From: Comamonadaceae bacterium
Lineage (GTDB): Bacteria > Pseudomonadota > Gammaproteobacteria > Burkholderiales > Burkholderiaceae_C
Direction of reading: 5' to 3'
Assembly (NCBI GenBank): GCA_004144865.1
Contig: SEAY01000010.1
Span: 1 to 51,598 of the forward strand
Length of the DNA: 51,598 nt
This document shows, one piece after another, positions 27,403 through 34,752 of this stretch. Under the pieces are notes generated by a model. It had not been told where the DNA came from and made no database searches. It saw only the letters and a list, made by a program, of their open reading frames with translations. The position numbers and the translations under genes were made by a program. Position 1 is the first letter of the stretch. Each line of letters begins with the position of its first letter.

Positions 27403-28197
27403 ATGTCCGTCCTCCAGCGCAACAACGTCCATGTGCAAGGCGAAGGCCCGCCCATGGTCTTCGTCCACGGCTTCGGCTGCGACCAGAACATGTGGCGCCT
27501 GCTGGTCCCGCATTTCGCGGAAACCCACCAGGTGATCCTCCTGGACCTCGTGGGCAGCGGCCAGTCCGACCTGTCTGCTTACGATCCGCAGAAATACTCC
27601 ACCCTGAACGGGTATGCCGCCGACCTGTGCGAGGTGCTGGAGGCCGTGACCACCGCGCCCGCCGTCGTCGTGGGGCACTCGGTCAGCGCCATGATCGGCA
27701 TGCTGGCCAACCTGCGTTGCCCCGACCAGTTCCTGGCGCAGGTGATGGTCGGCCCGTCGCCCTGCTACGTCAACGACGGCGACTACGTGGGCGGCTTCAC
27801 GCGCGCCGACATCGAGTCGCTGCTCGAGACGCTGGAGAGCAACTTCCTCGGGTGGTCCAGCAACATGGCGCCCGCCATCATGGGCGCGCCCGACCAGCCG
27901 GAGCTGGCGACCGAGCTCACCAACAGCTTCTGCCGCACGGACCCCGAGATCGCCAAGCAGTTCGCCCGCGTGACCTTCCTGTCGGACCACCGCGCGGACC
28001 TGCCGAGGCTGCAGGCGCCCACGCTCGTCCTGCAATGCAGCGACGACTTGATCGCGCCCCGAAGCGTGGGCGAGTACCTGCAGCGGACCATCCCCAACTG
28101 CACGCTGCGCGTCATCGACAACGTCGGCCATTGCCCGCACCTGAGCGCCCCGAGCGCCAGCGCGGAAGCGATGGAGCAGTTCCTGCAGAGCCTCTAG
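27403..28197 (+). CDS. RsbQ/KAI2-like alpha/beta hydrolase
   Basis: This 264-residue hydrolase closely follows the RsbQ/D14/KAI2 pattern: VFVHGFGCDQNMWR (oxyanion-hole region), nucleophile elbow GHSVSAMIGMLANL, PSPCYVNDGDYVGGF, catalytic Asp in CSDDLIAP and catalytic His in GHCPHLSAP. RsbQ is the positive regulator that activates the PAS-PP2C phosphatase RsbP in Bacillus, and its plant relatives are hormone receptors. Here the next gene, 2 bases downstream, is a PAS histidine kinase, so a small-molecule ligand may feed a two-component system. Confidence 0.93.
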   Translation: MSVLQRNNVHVQGEGPPMVFVHGFGCDQNMWRLLVPHFAETHQVILLDLVGSGQSDLSAYDPQKYSTLNGYAADLCEVLEAVTTAPAVVVGHSVSAMIGMLANLRCPDQFLAQVMVGPSPCYVNDGDYVGGFTRADIESLLETLESNFLGWSSNMAPAIMGAPDQPELATELTNSFCRTDPEIAKQFARVTFLSDHRADLPRLQAPTLVLQCSDDLIAPRSVGEYLQRTIPNCTLRVIDNVGHCPHLSAPSASAEAMEQFLQSL

Positions 28198-28199
28198 CC

Positions 28200-29342
28200 A
28201 TGGAGGCCACCCCGCTGCCGGGGTCCGACCAGCTCTACGAAGTGGCCCCGTGCGGATTGCTGCTTGCCGGCGCCGACGGTTCCATCCGCCACGTCAACGC
28301 CACGCTGTGCGGCTGGCTGCGCTGCAAGCCGTCCGACCTGGTGGGCCGGCAGCGCTTCCACGAGCTGCTCACGATGGGCGGGCGCATCTTCTACCAGACC
28401 CACCTGCAGCCGCTCCTGCGCATGCAGGGCTCGGTCGCGGAGGTCAAGCTGGAACTGAAGCGCCAGGACGGGCAGGCGCTGCCGGTCATGGTGAACGTCG
28501 CCGAGCGCGCGTGGCAGGGCGAGACCCTCCTGCACGTCGCGGTCTTCGTCGCCGAGGACCGGCACAAGTACGAGCGCGAGCTGCTCCTCCAGCGCCGCCG
28601 GGCCGAGGAGCTGGCCGCGCTGCACGCGCGCGACCAGCAGGAGCTGCAGGCCGCGCGCGCGCAGGCCGAGGACCGCGCGCAGTTCGCCGAACAGCTCGTG
28701 GGCGTGGTGAGCCACGACATCCGCAATCCGCTGTCGGTGATCCACATGAGCGCGCTGCTGCTGGAGCGCGGGCTGCAGCCGGAGCAGCACAAGGCGGCGG
28801 TGGCCCGGGTGAGCCGCGCCGTGCAGCGCGCACAGCACCTCATCGGCGACCTGCTCGATTTCACCCAGGCCCGCCTGGGCGGCGGCATCGCGGTGCGCAG
28901 GGAGCACGACGCGGACCTGCACCAGGCGATCGCCGACAGCGTGGCGGAACTGGCGGTGGCCTTTCCGCAATCCCCGCTGCAGCACACGCGCAGCGGGCAG
29001 GCGCGCTGCCGCGCGGACGCCGACCGCATCGTGCAGGCGGTGGGCAACCTGGTGGCCAACGCCGTCGCGCACGGCGCGCCCGGCGAGCCGGTGACCGTGC
29101 GCACGGAAAGCGACGGCGCCGGATTCCGGGTGAGCGTGCACAACGGCGGCCAACCCATCCCGGCGGACCTGCTCCCGCGCCTGTTCGACCCCATGGTGCG
29201 GGGCAAGGATGCAGGCGCCAAGGGCGTCGGGCTGGGGCTGTTCATCGTGCGCGAGATCGCCCGCGCCCACGGCGGCCGGGTGGAGGCATCGTCCACGGCC
29301 GAGGCCGGGACGACCTTTTCGATCTCCTTGCCCTGCCCCTGA
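28200..29342 (+). CDS. PAS-domain sensor histidine kinase (RsbQ partner)
   Basis: This 380-residue soluble kinase has a PAS domain (about 12-120: YEVAPCGLLLAGADGSIRHV; PSDLVGRQRFHELL), a coiled coil (about 125-165), a HisKA with the phosphorylated His in VVSHDIRNPLSVIHM and a HATPase (NLVANAVAHG, GVGLGLFIVREI). The PAS domain with FYQTHLQPLLRMQG resembles that of RsbP-type and related proteins. It starts 2 bases after the RsbQ-like gene, so the pair mirrors RsbQ-RsbP but with a kinase output. Confidence 0.92.
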   Translation: MEATPLPGSDQLYEVAPCGLLLAGADGSIRHVNATLCGWLRCKPSDLVGRQRFHELLTMGGRIFYQTHLQPLLRMQGSVAEVKLELKRQDGQALPVMVNVAERAWQGETLLHVAVFVAEDRHKYERELLLQRRRAEELAALHARDQQELQAARAQAEDRAQFAEQLVGVVSHDIRNPLSVIHMSALLLERGLQPEQHKAAVARVSRAVQRAQHLIGDLLDFTQARLGGGIAVRREHDADLHQAIADSVAELAVAFPQSPLQHTRSGQARCRADADRIVQAVGNLVANAVAHGAPGEPVTVRTESDGAGFRVSVHNGGQPIPADLLPRLFDPMVRGKDAGAKGVGLGLFIVREIARAHGGRVEASSTAEAGTTFSISLPCP

Positions 29343-29443
29343 TCGGCCGGCCTTCCCCGGCAAGGGTCGCCGTCCCATGGCGTCGTCCGCGTCCGTCCTA
29401 CGCGACCGTCGCGTTCGCGAGGTGACGATCACCTGGACGAGCC

Positions 29444-29629
29444 ATGAACACGCAACAAGATTCCCAGTCGCCCGGGGAGAGCTCCCACCCGGCGCAGCAG
29501 CAACAGCAGCCCCAGCCGGACGCCGAACATGGCGGGCAGGGCTCTGCGAGTGCACTGAAGCAGCTGCGTGCGTGGGAGCAGCGCCGCGCTGCGAACTCCG
29601 GCGGCAAGCGACGCAACGGGCCGGATTGA
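29444..29629 (+). CDS. Small Gln-rich protein, paralogue of the one at 26687
   Basis: This 61-residue protein has an unbroken Gln run (PAQQQQQPQPDAEH) and a C-terminal basic helix ALKQLRAWEQRRAANSGGKR that matches the protein at 26687. It is not assigned to a named family. Being at the end of the unit and directly before a strong terminator, it is well placed as the last gene, although the 101-base gap before it (which has a TCCTACGC box at 29396) could also hold its own promoter. Confidence 0.72.
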   Translation: MNTQQDSQSPGESSHPAQQQQQPQPDAEHGGQGSASALKQLRAWEQRRAANSGGKRRNGPD

Positions 29630-29655
29630 ACGGCGGGAGAGCCCTCAGGGTATTC

Positions 29656-29688
29656 ATGAAGAAAGCGGCCCCGGGCCGCTTTCTTCAT
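29656..29688. terminator. Bidirectional intrinsic terminator
   Basis: A perfect 16-bp inverted repeat (29656-29671 with 29673-29688) has a GC-rich core (GCGGCC) flanked by A- and T-rich ends, ATGAAGAAA and TTTCTTCATTT. This geometry works on both strands, for the plus-strand small gene ending at 29629 and for the minus-strand gene ending at 29690. Confidence 0.88.
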
Positions 29689-29689
29689 T

Positions 29690-29881
29690 TCAGGCGGTCG
29701 GCGGCGCACTCATGAAGACCGTGTCGCCGCCTCCAGGGCGGCCCTCCCGTTCGGGGACGGCGGCCGGCTTGGCCTGCAAGGTCTTGGTCAGGTACGGCAG
29801 CACGCTCTGGGCGCCTGCCCCCGAGCGGCTGCCGGGTGGGGGCAGGTCGTTGTCGGGCTCGTCGCGGCTAGCGGTCGGCAT
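29690..29881 (-). CDS. Hypothetical small disordered protein
   Basis: This 63-residue frame (MPTASRDEPDNDLPPPGSRS) is Pro/Gly/Ser-rich and has only one short structured-looking segment, SVLPYLTKTLQAK. Its start overlaps the end of the upstream minus-strand gene by 14 bases and it ends 2 bases before the terminator, which supports expression as a coupled downstream gene. It has no recognised family, and a spurious frame cannot be excluded. Confidence 0.42.
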   Translation of the reverse strand: MPTASRDEPDNDLPPPGSRSGAGAQSVLPYLTKTLQAKPAAVPEREGRPGGGDTVFMSAPPTA

Positions 29882-30215
29882 GCTGCCCCCACAGCTCCAC
29901 GGGCGAGCGGCGGATGAAGGACGGATCGGCTTCGCCGCGCTGCGGCGCGTCCGCAGGATGCGAGAACATCATGTCGCAGTCGAACATCTCGTCGTCGCCG
30001 CCGAGCAGGTGCTCGCGCCAACCGAGCTTGCGCAGGTGGTCGGAGAAGAAATTGACCTGCCGGTAGCCATCCAGCCGACCCCGTGCGAAGAGCACGCCGT
30101 CGCGCGCGAGGCCCACCTGCAGGTTCATCTGCCGGGTGGTGGGCAGATGCTTGGCCATCGCGAACACCTTGGCCACGGCGTCGAACCCGGGCGGCGGGTC
30201 TTGCAGCATTTCCAT
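29868..30215 (-). CDS. Hypothetical protein
   Basis: This 115-residue soluble protein is not recognised. It contains FDAVAKVFAMAKHLPTTRQM followed by NLQVGLARDGVLFARGRLDG and an acidic, Met/Asp-rich stretch (GGDDEMFDCDMMF). The ATG at 30215 is taken because a TCCTACAC box (30257-30250 on this strand) lies 35 bases upstream, similar to boxes before other small and signalling genes here. An internal ATG two codons later is also possible. The 88 bases to ureG hold nothing else evident. Confidence 0.6.
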   Translation of the reverse strand: MEMLQDPPPGFDAVAKVFAMAKHLPTTRQMNLQVGLARDGVLFARGRLDGYRQVNFFSDHLRKLGWREHLLGGDDEMFDCDMMFSHPADAPQRGEADPSFIRRSPVELWGQHADR

Positions 30216-30303
30216 GGGAGGCGAAAGTACGGCGCGCGCGCCCGCTCGCGTGTAGGACGGCGCCTCGTCCCGGTTACATCTGGCGACTACCGCACATTGC
30301 ACG

Positions 30304-30951
30304 TCACGCTTGCAACAGGCCCCGCGCCTCGATGAAGCGAACCACCTCGGCGACGCCGTCGCGCGTCTTCAGGTTCGTCATCACGTAAGGCTTGCCGCGG
30401 CGCATGCGCTGCGTGTCCGCTTCCATCACGCCCAGGTCGGCCCCCACGTGGGGCGCGAGGTCGGTCTTGTTGATGACGAAGAGGTCGCTCTTGGTGATGC
30501 CGGGGCCGCCCTTGCGCGGGATCTTCTCTCCGGCGGCGACGTCGATCACGTAGAGCGTGAGGTCGGAGAGTTCCGGGCTGAAGGTGGCCGCCAGGTTGTC
30601 GCCGCCGGACTCGACGAACACGATGTCGGCGTCGGGAAACTCGGCCAGCATGCGGTCTATGGCTTCCAGGTTGATCGATGCGTCCTCGCGGATGGCGGTG
30701 TGCGGGCAGCCGCCCGTCTCCACGCCCATGATGCGCTCGGCGGGGAGCGCGCCGCTCACCGTCAGCAGCCGCTGGTCTTCCTTGGTGTAGATGTCGTTGG
30801 TGATCGCCACCAGGTCGTATCGCTCGCGCATCGCCTTGCACAGCATCTCCAGCAGCGTCGTCTTGCCGGAGCCGACCGGCCCGCCTATGCCCACGCGCAG
30901 GGGCGGCAGTCTCTTGGTACGGCGGGGAACGTGGTGCAGGGCGGTGGTCAT
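30304..30951 (-). CDS. ureG: Urease accessory GTPase UreG
   Basis: This 215-residue SIMIBI-class GTPase powers nickel delivery to apo-urease with UreD, UreF and UreE. The P-loop [15 protein letters not shown], the nickel-site motif [13 protein letters not shown] (CPH), [16 protein letters not shown] and the NKTDLAP guanine-specificity motif are complete. Its ATG overlaps the ureF stop by 4 bases. It ends the minus-strand cluster ureA-x-ureB-ureC-ureE-ureF-ureG. Confidence 0.97.
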   Translation of the reverse strand: MTTALHHVPRRTKRLPPLRVGIGGPVGSGKTTLLEMLCKAMRERYDLVAITNDIYTKEDQRLLTVSGALPAERIMGVETGGCPHTAIREDASINLEAIDRMLAEFPDADIVFVESGGDNLAATFSPELSDLTLYVIDVAAGEKIPRKGGPGITKSDLFVINKTDLAPHVGADLGVMEADTQRMRRGKPYVMTNLKTRDGVAEVVRFIEARGLLQA

Positions 30952-31661
30952 GATCGGAACAGGCGGGAGTACTGGGTTTCGTGCTGCGCCGAGAGGATGG
31001 CCAGCATGGGGGTGAAGGCCTGCCTCTCGGCGTCGCGCAGGGACAGGGCGTGGTCGACCGCGCCGGGAATCTCGCGCGCCAGCCGCGCGAGGATGCGCTG
31101 GCCGGCCGACTGCCCGAGCGGCACGGCCTTGATGGCCGACTGCATCATGTTCTCGGCCCAGCCGAAGGCGTAGGCGAGGGCGACCTGGCGGATGGGGGCT
31201 TCGGTGGCGGCGGCGGCAATGCCGAAGGCGACCGGGTAGGTGGCTGCCTCGTAGGTCGGCGGTGAGGCCGAAGGCGAACCCCGACGTCCATGGCCGGCAT
31301 CGAGCGACCGCATCCACTCCATCAGCGAGCGTCCCATCTGCTCCGTCTGCTGCCGGAACTCGCTCGTCTCGCGCGTCATCCGCACCCAGGCATCCAGCTG
31401 CGCCAGGCGCACCGTGTCTCCCTCGCGGGCCGCTTGCGCGGCGGCGCACACGATCGACAGGTCGGCACGCGCCAGGCTCGCATGCAGCTGCGCCGCGATC
31501 CACGTTGCGCCGCTCTCCTCGTCGCGCACCAGGCCGGCTTCCACCGCGGCCTCCAACCCTTCGGAATAGGAGAAGCCGCCGACGGGCAGAGCCGGCGACG
31601 CCAGCCAGATCAGCTGCAGCAACGCGGCGTCAGTGCTGGTCGTGTCCGTGGTCGTGGCCAT
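30948..31661 (-). CDS. ureF: Urease accessory protein UreF, with in-frame REP sequence
   Basis: This 237-residue protein bridges UreD and UreG in the urease activation complex. Family segments [32 protein letters not shown] and [20 protein letters not shown] are present. Between MEWMRSL and YPVAFG an extra Gly/Ser/Pro-rich stretch ([16 protein letters not shown]) is encoded by a REP-like palindrome at 31251-31289, 13 codons in frame. UreF is usually about 225 residues, so this accounts for the extra length. The start overlaps the ureE tail by 32 bases in another frame. Confidence 0.95.
   Translation of the reverse strand: MATTTDTTSTDAALLQLIWLASPALPVGGFSYSEGLEAAVEAGLVRDEESGATWIAAQLHASLARADLSIVCAAAQAAREGDTVRLAQLDAWVRMTRETSEFRQQTEQMGRSLMEWMRSLDAGHGRRGSPSASPPTYEAATYPVAFGIAAAATEAPIRQVALAYAFGWAENMMQSAIKAVPLGQSAGQRILARLAREIPGAVDHALSLRDAERQAFTPMLAILSAQHETQYSRLFRS
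31251..31289. repeat. REP-like palindrome inside ureF
   Basis: The plus-strand unit begins GTAGGTCGGCGGTGAGG and ends CGAACCCCGACGTCC. It matches the intergenic unit at 17564-17600 apart from a few changes and small indels. At 39 bases it is a multiple of three, so the ureF reading frame is intact. Confidence 0.82.
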
Positions 31662-32130
31662 GGTGATGCGTGCCCGGCGCGCTGTAGGCGCCGCTCTCCG
31701 GCTCGAAGGCCGCCTTCGTCTCGTGCACGATCAGGTGCATGGACCGTAGCATGTCGCCCAGCACGTGGTCCGGCTCGATCTTCAGGTGGTCGGGTTTCAG
31801 CTCGATGGGGACGTGCCGGTTGCCCAGGTGGTACGCCGCGCGCACCAGGTCGAACGAGGTGCCGTGGTCGGTGCAATGGGTCACCACCATCACCGGCTGC
31901 GGCGCGGCGATGACGCGCACCATGGATCCGTCCTCGGCCACCAGCACGTCGCCGCCGCGCACCGCGGTGCCGCGCGGCAGGAACACGCCCAGGTGCCGGC
32001 CCTGCGAATCGGTGGCGTCGAAGCGGCTTTTCTGGCGCACGTCCCAGGCGAGTTCGACGGTGGCGGCGCGCTTGACGAGGGCGGAGGCGAGGCCCTGGCC
32101 TTGTGGGAGGAGTTTGTTGACGGCGAGCAT
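31630..32130 (-). CDS. ureE: Urease accessory nickel chaperone UreE
   Basis: This 166-residue metallochaperone has an N-terminal peptide-binding domain ([33 protein letters not shown]) and a nickel-binding C-terminal domain ([13 protein letters not shown] with the conserved His), ending in a His-rich tail [12 protein letters not shown]. The start [11 protein letters not shown] at 32130 is chosen; the in-frame ATG at 32187 would add residues encoded by the REP-like sequence 32151-32183. The tail-coding DNA overlaps the start of ureF by 32 bases. Confidence 0.93.
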   Translation of the reverse strand: MLAVNKLLPQGQGLASALVKRAATVELAWDVRQKSRFDATDSQGRHLGVFLPRGTAVRGGDVLVAEDGSMVRVIAAPQPVMVVTHCTDHGTSFDLVRAAYHLGNRHVPIELKPDHLKIEPDHVLGDMLRSMHLIVHETKAAFEPESGAYSAPGTHHHGHDHGHDQH

Positions 32131-32150
32131 GGCTATGGGTTCGGATGTTC

Positions 32151-32183
32151 GTAGGCGCAGCGCGAAACCCAGCCCACGGTGGG
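32151..32183. repeat. Partial REP-like sequence between ureC and ureE
   Basis: GTAGGCGCAGCGCGAAACCC followed by AGCCCACGGTGGG is a partial, less symmetric relative of the GTAGG...ACCCAGCC family. It forms most of the 58-base gap between ureC and ureE and may affect mRNA processing between them. Confidence 0.55.
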
Positions 32184-32188
32184 TCATC

Positions 32189-33907
32189 CTAGAACAGGAA
32201 ATACCTCTGCGCCATCGGCAGCACGCTCGCCGCATCGCAGGTGAGCAATTGGCCGTCGGCCCGCACCGCGTAGGTCTGCGGATCGATCTCCATCCTCGGC
32301 AGGGAGCCGTTGTGCACCATGTGCTGCTTGCGGACACGGCGAATGTTTTTTGCCGCCGCCACGTTCTTCTGCAGTCCGTAGCGCTCCCTCACACCCGCGT
32401 CCAGGCCCGCCTGCGACACGAACGTGATGGAGCCGCGATGCAGCGCCCCGCCGAAGCTGCCGAACATGGGCCGGTAGTGCACCGGCTGCGGCGTGGGGAT
32501 GGATGCGTTCGCGTCGCCCATCGCGGCCATCGCGATGAAGCCGCCCTTGAGGATGAGCGCCGGCTTCACCCCGAAGAAGGCGGGCTTCCACACGACGAGG
32601 TCGGCCCACTTGCCGGTCTCTATGCTGCCCACCTCGTGGCTGATGCCGTGCGCGATGGCGGGATTGATCGTGTACTTGGCGACGTAGCGCTTCGCGCGGA
32701 AGTTGTCGTGGCGTTCGCTGTCGCCTTCCAGCTTGTCGCGCTGCAGCTTCATCTTGTGGGCCGTCTGCCAGCAGCGCAGGATCACCTCGCCCACGCGCCC
32801 CATGGCCTGCGAGTCGCTGGAGAACATGCTGATCGCACCGAGGTCGTGCAGGATGTCCTCGGCGGCGATGGTCTCCTTGCGGATGCGGCTCTCGGCGAAC
32901 GCGAGGTCCTCGGGAATCGCGGGATCGAGGTGGTGGCACACCATCAGCATGTCGACGTGCTCGTCGAGCGTGTTGACGGTGTAGGGCATCGTCGGATTGG
33001 TCGATGAAGGCAGGAAATTGGCCTCGCCCACCACGCGCAGGATGTCCGGCGCGTGGCCGCCGCCCGCACCTTCGGTGTGGAAGGCGCAGATGCCGCGGCC
33101 CTTCGTCGCCGCGATCGTGTTTTCCACGAAGCCGGATTCGTTGAGCGTGTCGGAGTGGATCGCCACCTGGATGTCCATCGCATCGGCCACGTCCAGGCAG
33201 TTGCTGATGGCCGCCGGCGTGGTGCCCCAGTCCTCGTGCAGTTTCAGGCCGATGACGCCCGCTTCGACCTGCTCGCGCAGCGCCTGCGGCAGGCTGGCGT
33301 TGCCCTTGCCCATGAAGCCCAGGTTCATCGGGAAGGCGTCTGCCGCCTGCAGCATGCGCTCGATGTTCCAGGCCCCGGGCGTGCAGGTGGTGGCGAAGGT
33401 CCCCGTCGCCGGCCCGGTGCCGCCGCCGAACATGGTGGTGACGCCGGAAGCGAGCGCCTCCTCGATCTGCTGCGGGCAGATGAAGTGGATGTGGCTGTCG
33501 ATGCCGCCGGCGGTGACGATCGCGCCTTCGCAGCTGATGATCTCGGTGCCGGCGCCGATCACGATGTCCACGCCGGGCTGGGTGTCCGGGTTGCCCGCCT
33601 TGCCGATGGCGGCGATGCGGCCGTCCTTCAGGCCGATGTCGGCCTTCACGATGCCCCAGTGGTCGAGGATGAGCGCATTCGTGAGCACCGTGTCCATCAC
33701 GCCTTCGGCGCGCGTGCGCTGCGATTGCGCCATGCCGTCGCGGATGGTCTTGCCGCCGCCGAACTTGACCTCTTCGCCGTAGCCGCCGGCGCGCAGGGTG
33801 TAGTCGTCCTCGACCTCGATCACCAGCTCGGTGTCGGCCAGGCGCACGCGGTCGCCCTTGGTGGGGCCGAACATTTCCGCGTAGGCGCGGCGGGGGATGC
33901 TTGCCAT
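32189..33907 (-). CDS. ureC: Urease subunit alpha
   Basis: This 572-residue catalytic subunit hydrolyses urea to ammonia and carbamate at a di-nickel centre in the cytoplasm. The nickel ligands and catalytic residues are seen in [24 protein letters not shown] (carbamylated Lys), the [12 protein letters not shown]is, [13 protein letters not shown] and the flap-region MVCHHLD. Length is standard. Only 1 base separates it from ureB. A functional enzyme is expected if UreD is supplied from elsewhere. Confidence 0.98.
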   Translation of the reverse strand: MASIPRRAYAEMFGPTKGDRVRLADTELVIEVEDDYTLRAGGYGEEVKFGGGKTIRDGMAQSQRTRAEGVMDTVLTNALILDHWGIVKADIGLKDGRIAAIGKAGNPDTQPGVDIVIGAGTEIISCEGAIVTAGGIDSHIHFICPQQIEEALASGVTTMFGGGTGPATGTFATTCTPGAWNIERMLQAADAFPMNLGFMGKGNASLPQALREQVEAGVIGLKLHEDWGTTPAAISNCLDVADAMDIQVAIHSDTLNESGFVENTIAATKGRGICAFHTEGAGGGHAPDILRVVGEANFLPSSTNPTMPYTVNTLDEHVDMLMVCHHLDPAIPEDLAFAESRIRKETIAAEDILHDLGAISMFSSDSQAMGRVGEVILRCWQTAHKMKLQRDKLEGDSERHDNFRAKRYVAKYTINPAIAHGISHEVGSIETGKWADLVVWKPAFFGVKPALILKGGFIAMAAMGDANASIPTPQPVHYRPMFGSFGGALHRGSITFVSQAGLDAGVRERYGLQKNVAAAKNIRRVRKQHMVHNGSLPRMEIDPQTYAVRADGQLLTCDAASVLPMAQRYFLF

Positions 33908-33908
33908 C

Positions 33909-34214
33909 TCAGAGTTTTCCTTGCACCAGCCCGCGGAAGCCGTACACCTTGCGCTCGCCGGCGTAGTCCACGAGTTCCACGGTGCGCTGCTGGCCGGGCT
34001 CGAAGCGCACGGCGGTGCCCGAAGCGATGTTCAGCCGCATGCCCCGCGCGGCGGCGCGGTCGAACTGCAGCGCGCCGTTGGTCTCGGCGAAGTGGTAATG
34101 CGAGCCGACCTGGATCGGCCGGTCGGCCGTGTTCTGCACGACCAGCGTCAGCGTGCGGCGGCCCGGATTGAGCGCGTGGTCGCCGCCGTCGGTGATCAGT
34201 TCGCCCGGCGTCAT
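33909..34214 (-). CDS. ureB: Urease subunit beta
   Basis: This 101-residue beta subunit has the family features [58 protein letters not shown] and [17 protein letters not shown]. It packs with UreA and UreC into the trimeric urease unit. It lies between a small HupE-like gene (4 bases upstream) and ureC. Confidence 0.98.
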   Translation of the reverse strand: MTPGELITDGGDHALNPGRRTLTLVVQNTADRPIQVGSHYHFAETNGALQFDRAAARGMRLNIASGTAVRFEPGQQRTVELVDYAGERKVYGFRGLVQGKL

Positions 34215-34218
34215 CGCT

Positions 34219-34389
34219 TCACTTGCCGCCGCGCGAGAACCAGATGGCGGCCAGCACCGCGGCGCCCAGCAGCAGGAAGCCCCACAGGTCGGAGGCGTGC
34301 CAGTGGGAATCCGCCGCCATGCCGTGGCCCGGGTGGGCGTGCAGAGCGGGGGCGAGGAAGGCGAACAGGGCGGCAGGGAGCAGGCGCAT
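34219..34389 (-). CDS. Small HPGHG membrane protein in the urease operon
   Basis: This 56-residue protein has an N-terminal signal ([18 protein letters not shown]), then [16 protein letters not shown] with five His residues, and a C-terminal membrane segment ([17 protein letters not shown]) with basic end RGGK. The HPGHG after the signal is like the beginning of HupE/UreJ nickel-permease proteins, but the rest of that family (about 190 residues) is missing. It sits between ureA and ureB, as a small gene often does in Comamonadaceae. A periplasmic nickel-handling role is inference. Confidence 0.75.
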   Translation of the reverse strand: MRLLPAALFAFLAPALHAHPGHGMAADSHWHASDLWGFLLLGAAVLAAIWFSRGGK

Positions 34390-34409
34390 GGCGGTGGTCG
34401 GTGCGTGGT

Positions 34410-34712
34410 TCAGACGATGGGCTGGTGGACGGTGACGAGCTTCGTGCCGTCGGGGAAAGTGGCTTCGACCTGGATCTCGGGGATCAGCTCCGCGACGCCG
34501 TCCATGACGTCGGCCCGCGTGAGGACGGCGCGGCCTTCGCTCATGAGCTGGGCCACGGTCCTGCCGTCGCGCGCGCCCTCGAGGACGGCCGCCGAGATCA
34601 GCGCCATCGCCTCCGGGTAATTGAGCTTGAGGCCGCGGGCCTTGCGCCGCTCCGCCACCAGGGCGGCGGTGAAGAGCAGCAGCTTGTCTTTCTCGCGGGG
34701 CGTGAGTTCCAT
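34410..34712 (-). CDS. ureA: Urease subunit gamma
   Basis: This 100-residue subunit has the complete UreA sequence pattern: [54 protein letters not shown] and [18 protein letters not shown]. It is the first gene of the minus-strand urease operon. Only 40 bases separate its start from the divergent NCS1-kinase gene, so the two promoters must overlap each other or the coding ends. ureD, commonly directly upstream, is absent. Confidence 0.98.
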   Translation of the reverse strand: MELTPREKDKLLLFTAALVAERRKARGLKLNYPEAMALISAAVLEGARDGRTVAQLMSEGRAVLTRADVMDGVAELIPEIQVEATFPDGTKLVTVHQPIV

Positions 34713-34752
34713 GATGGTGCACTCTTGCAAGAGCCGTGCCCCGGCATGGAAG

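Noticed and set aside
26488..29688. Genomic island integrated at the tRNA-Ser gene
   Set aside because: No integrase gene and no repeated copy of the tRNA 3' end were found downstream; the tRNA is complete.
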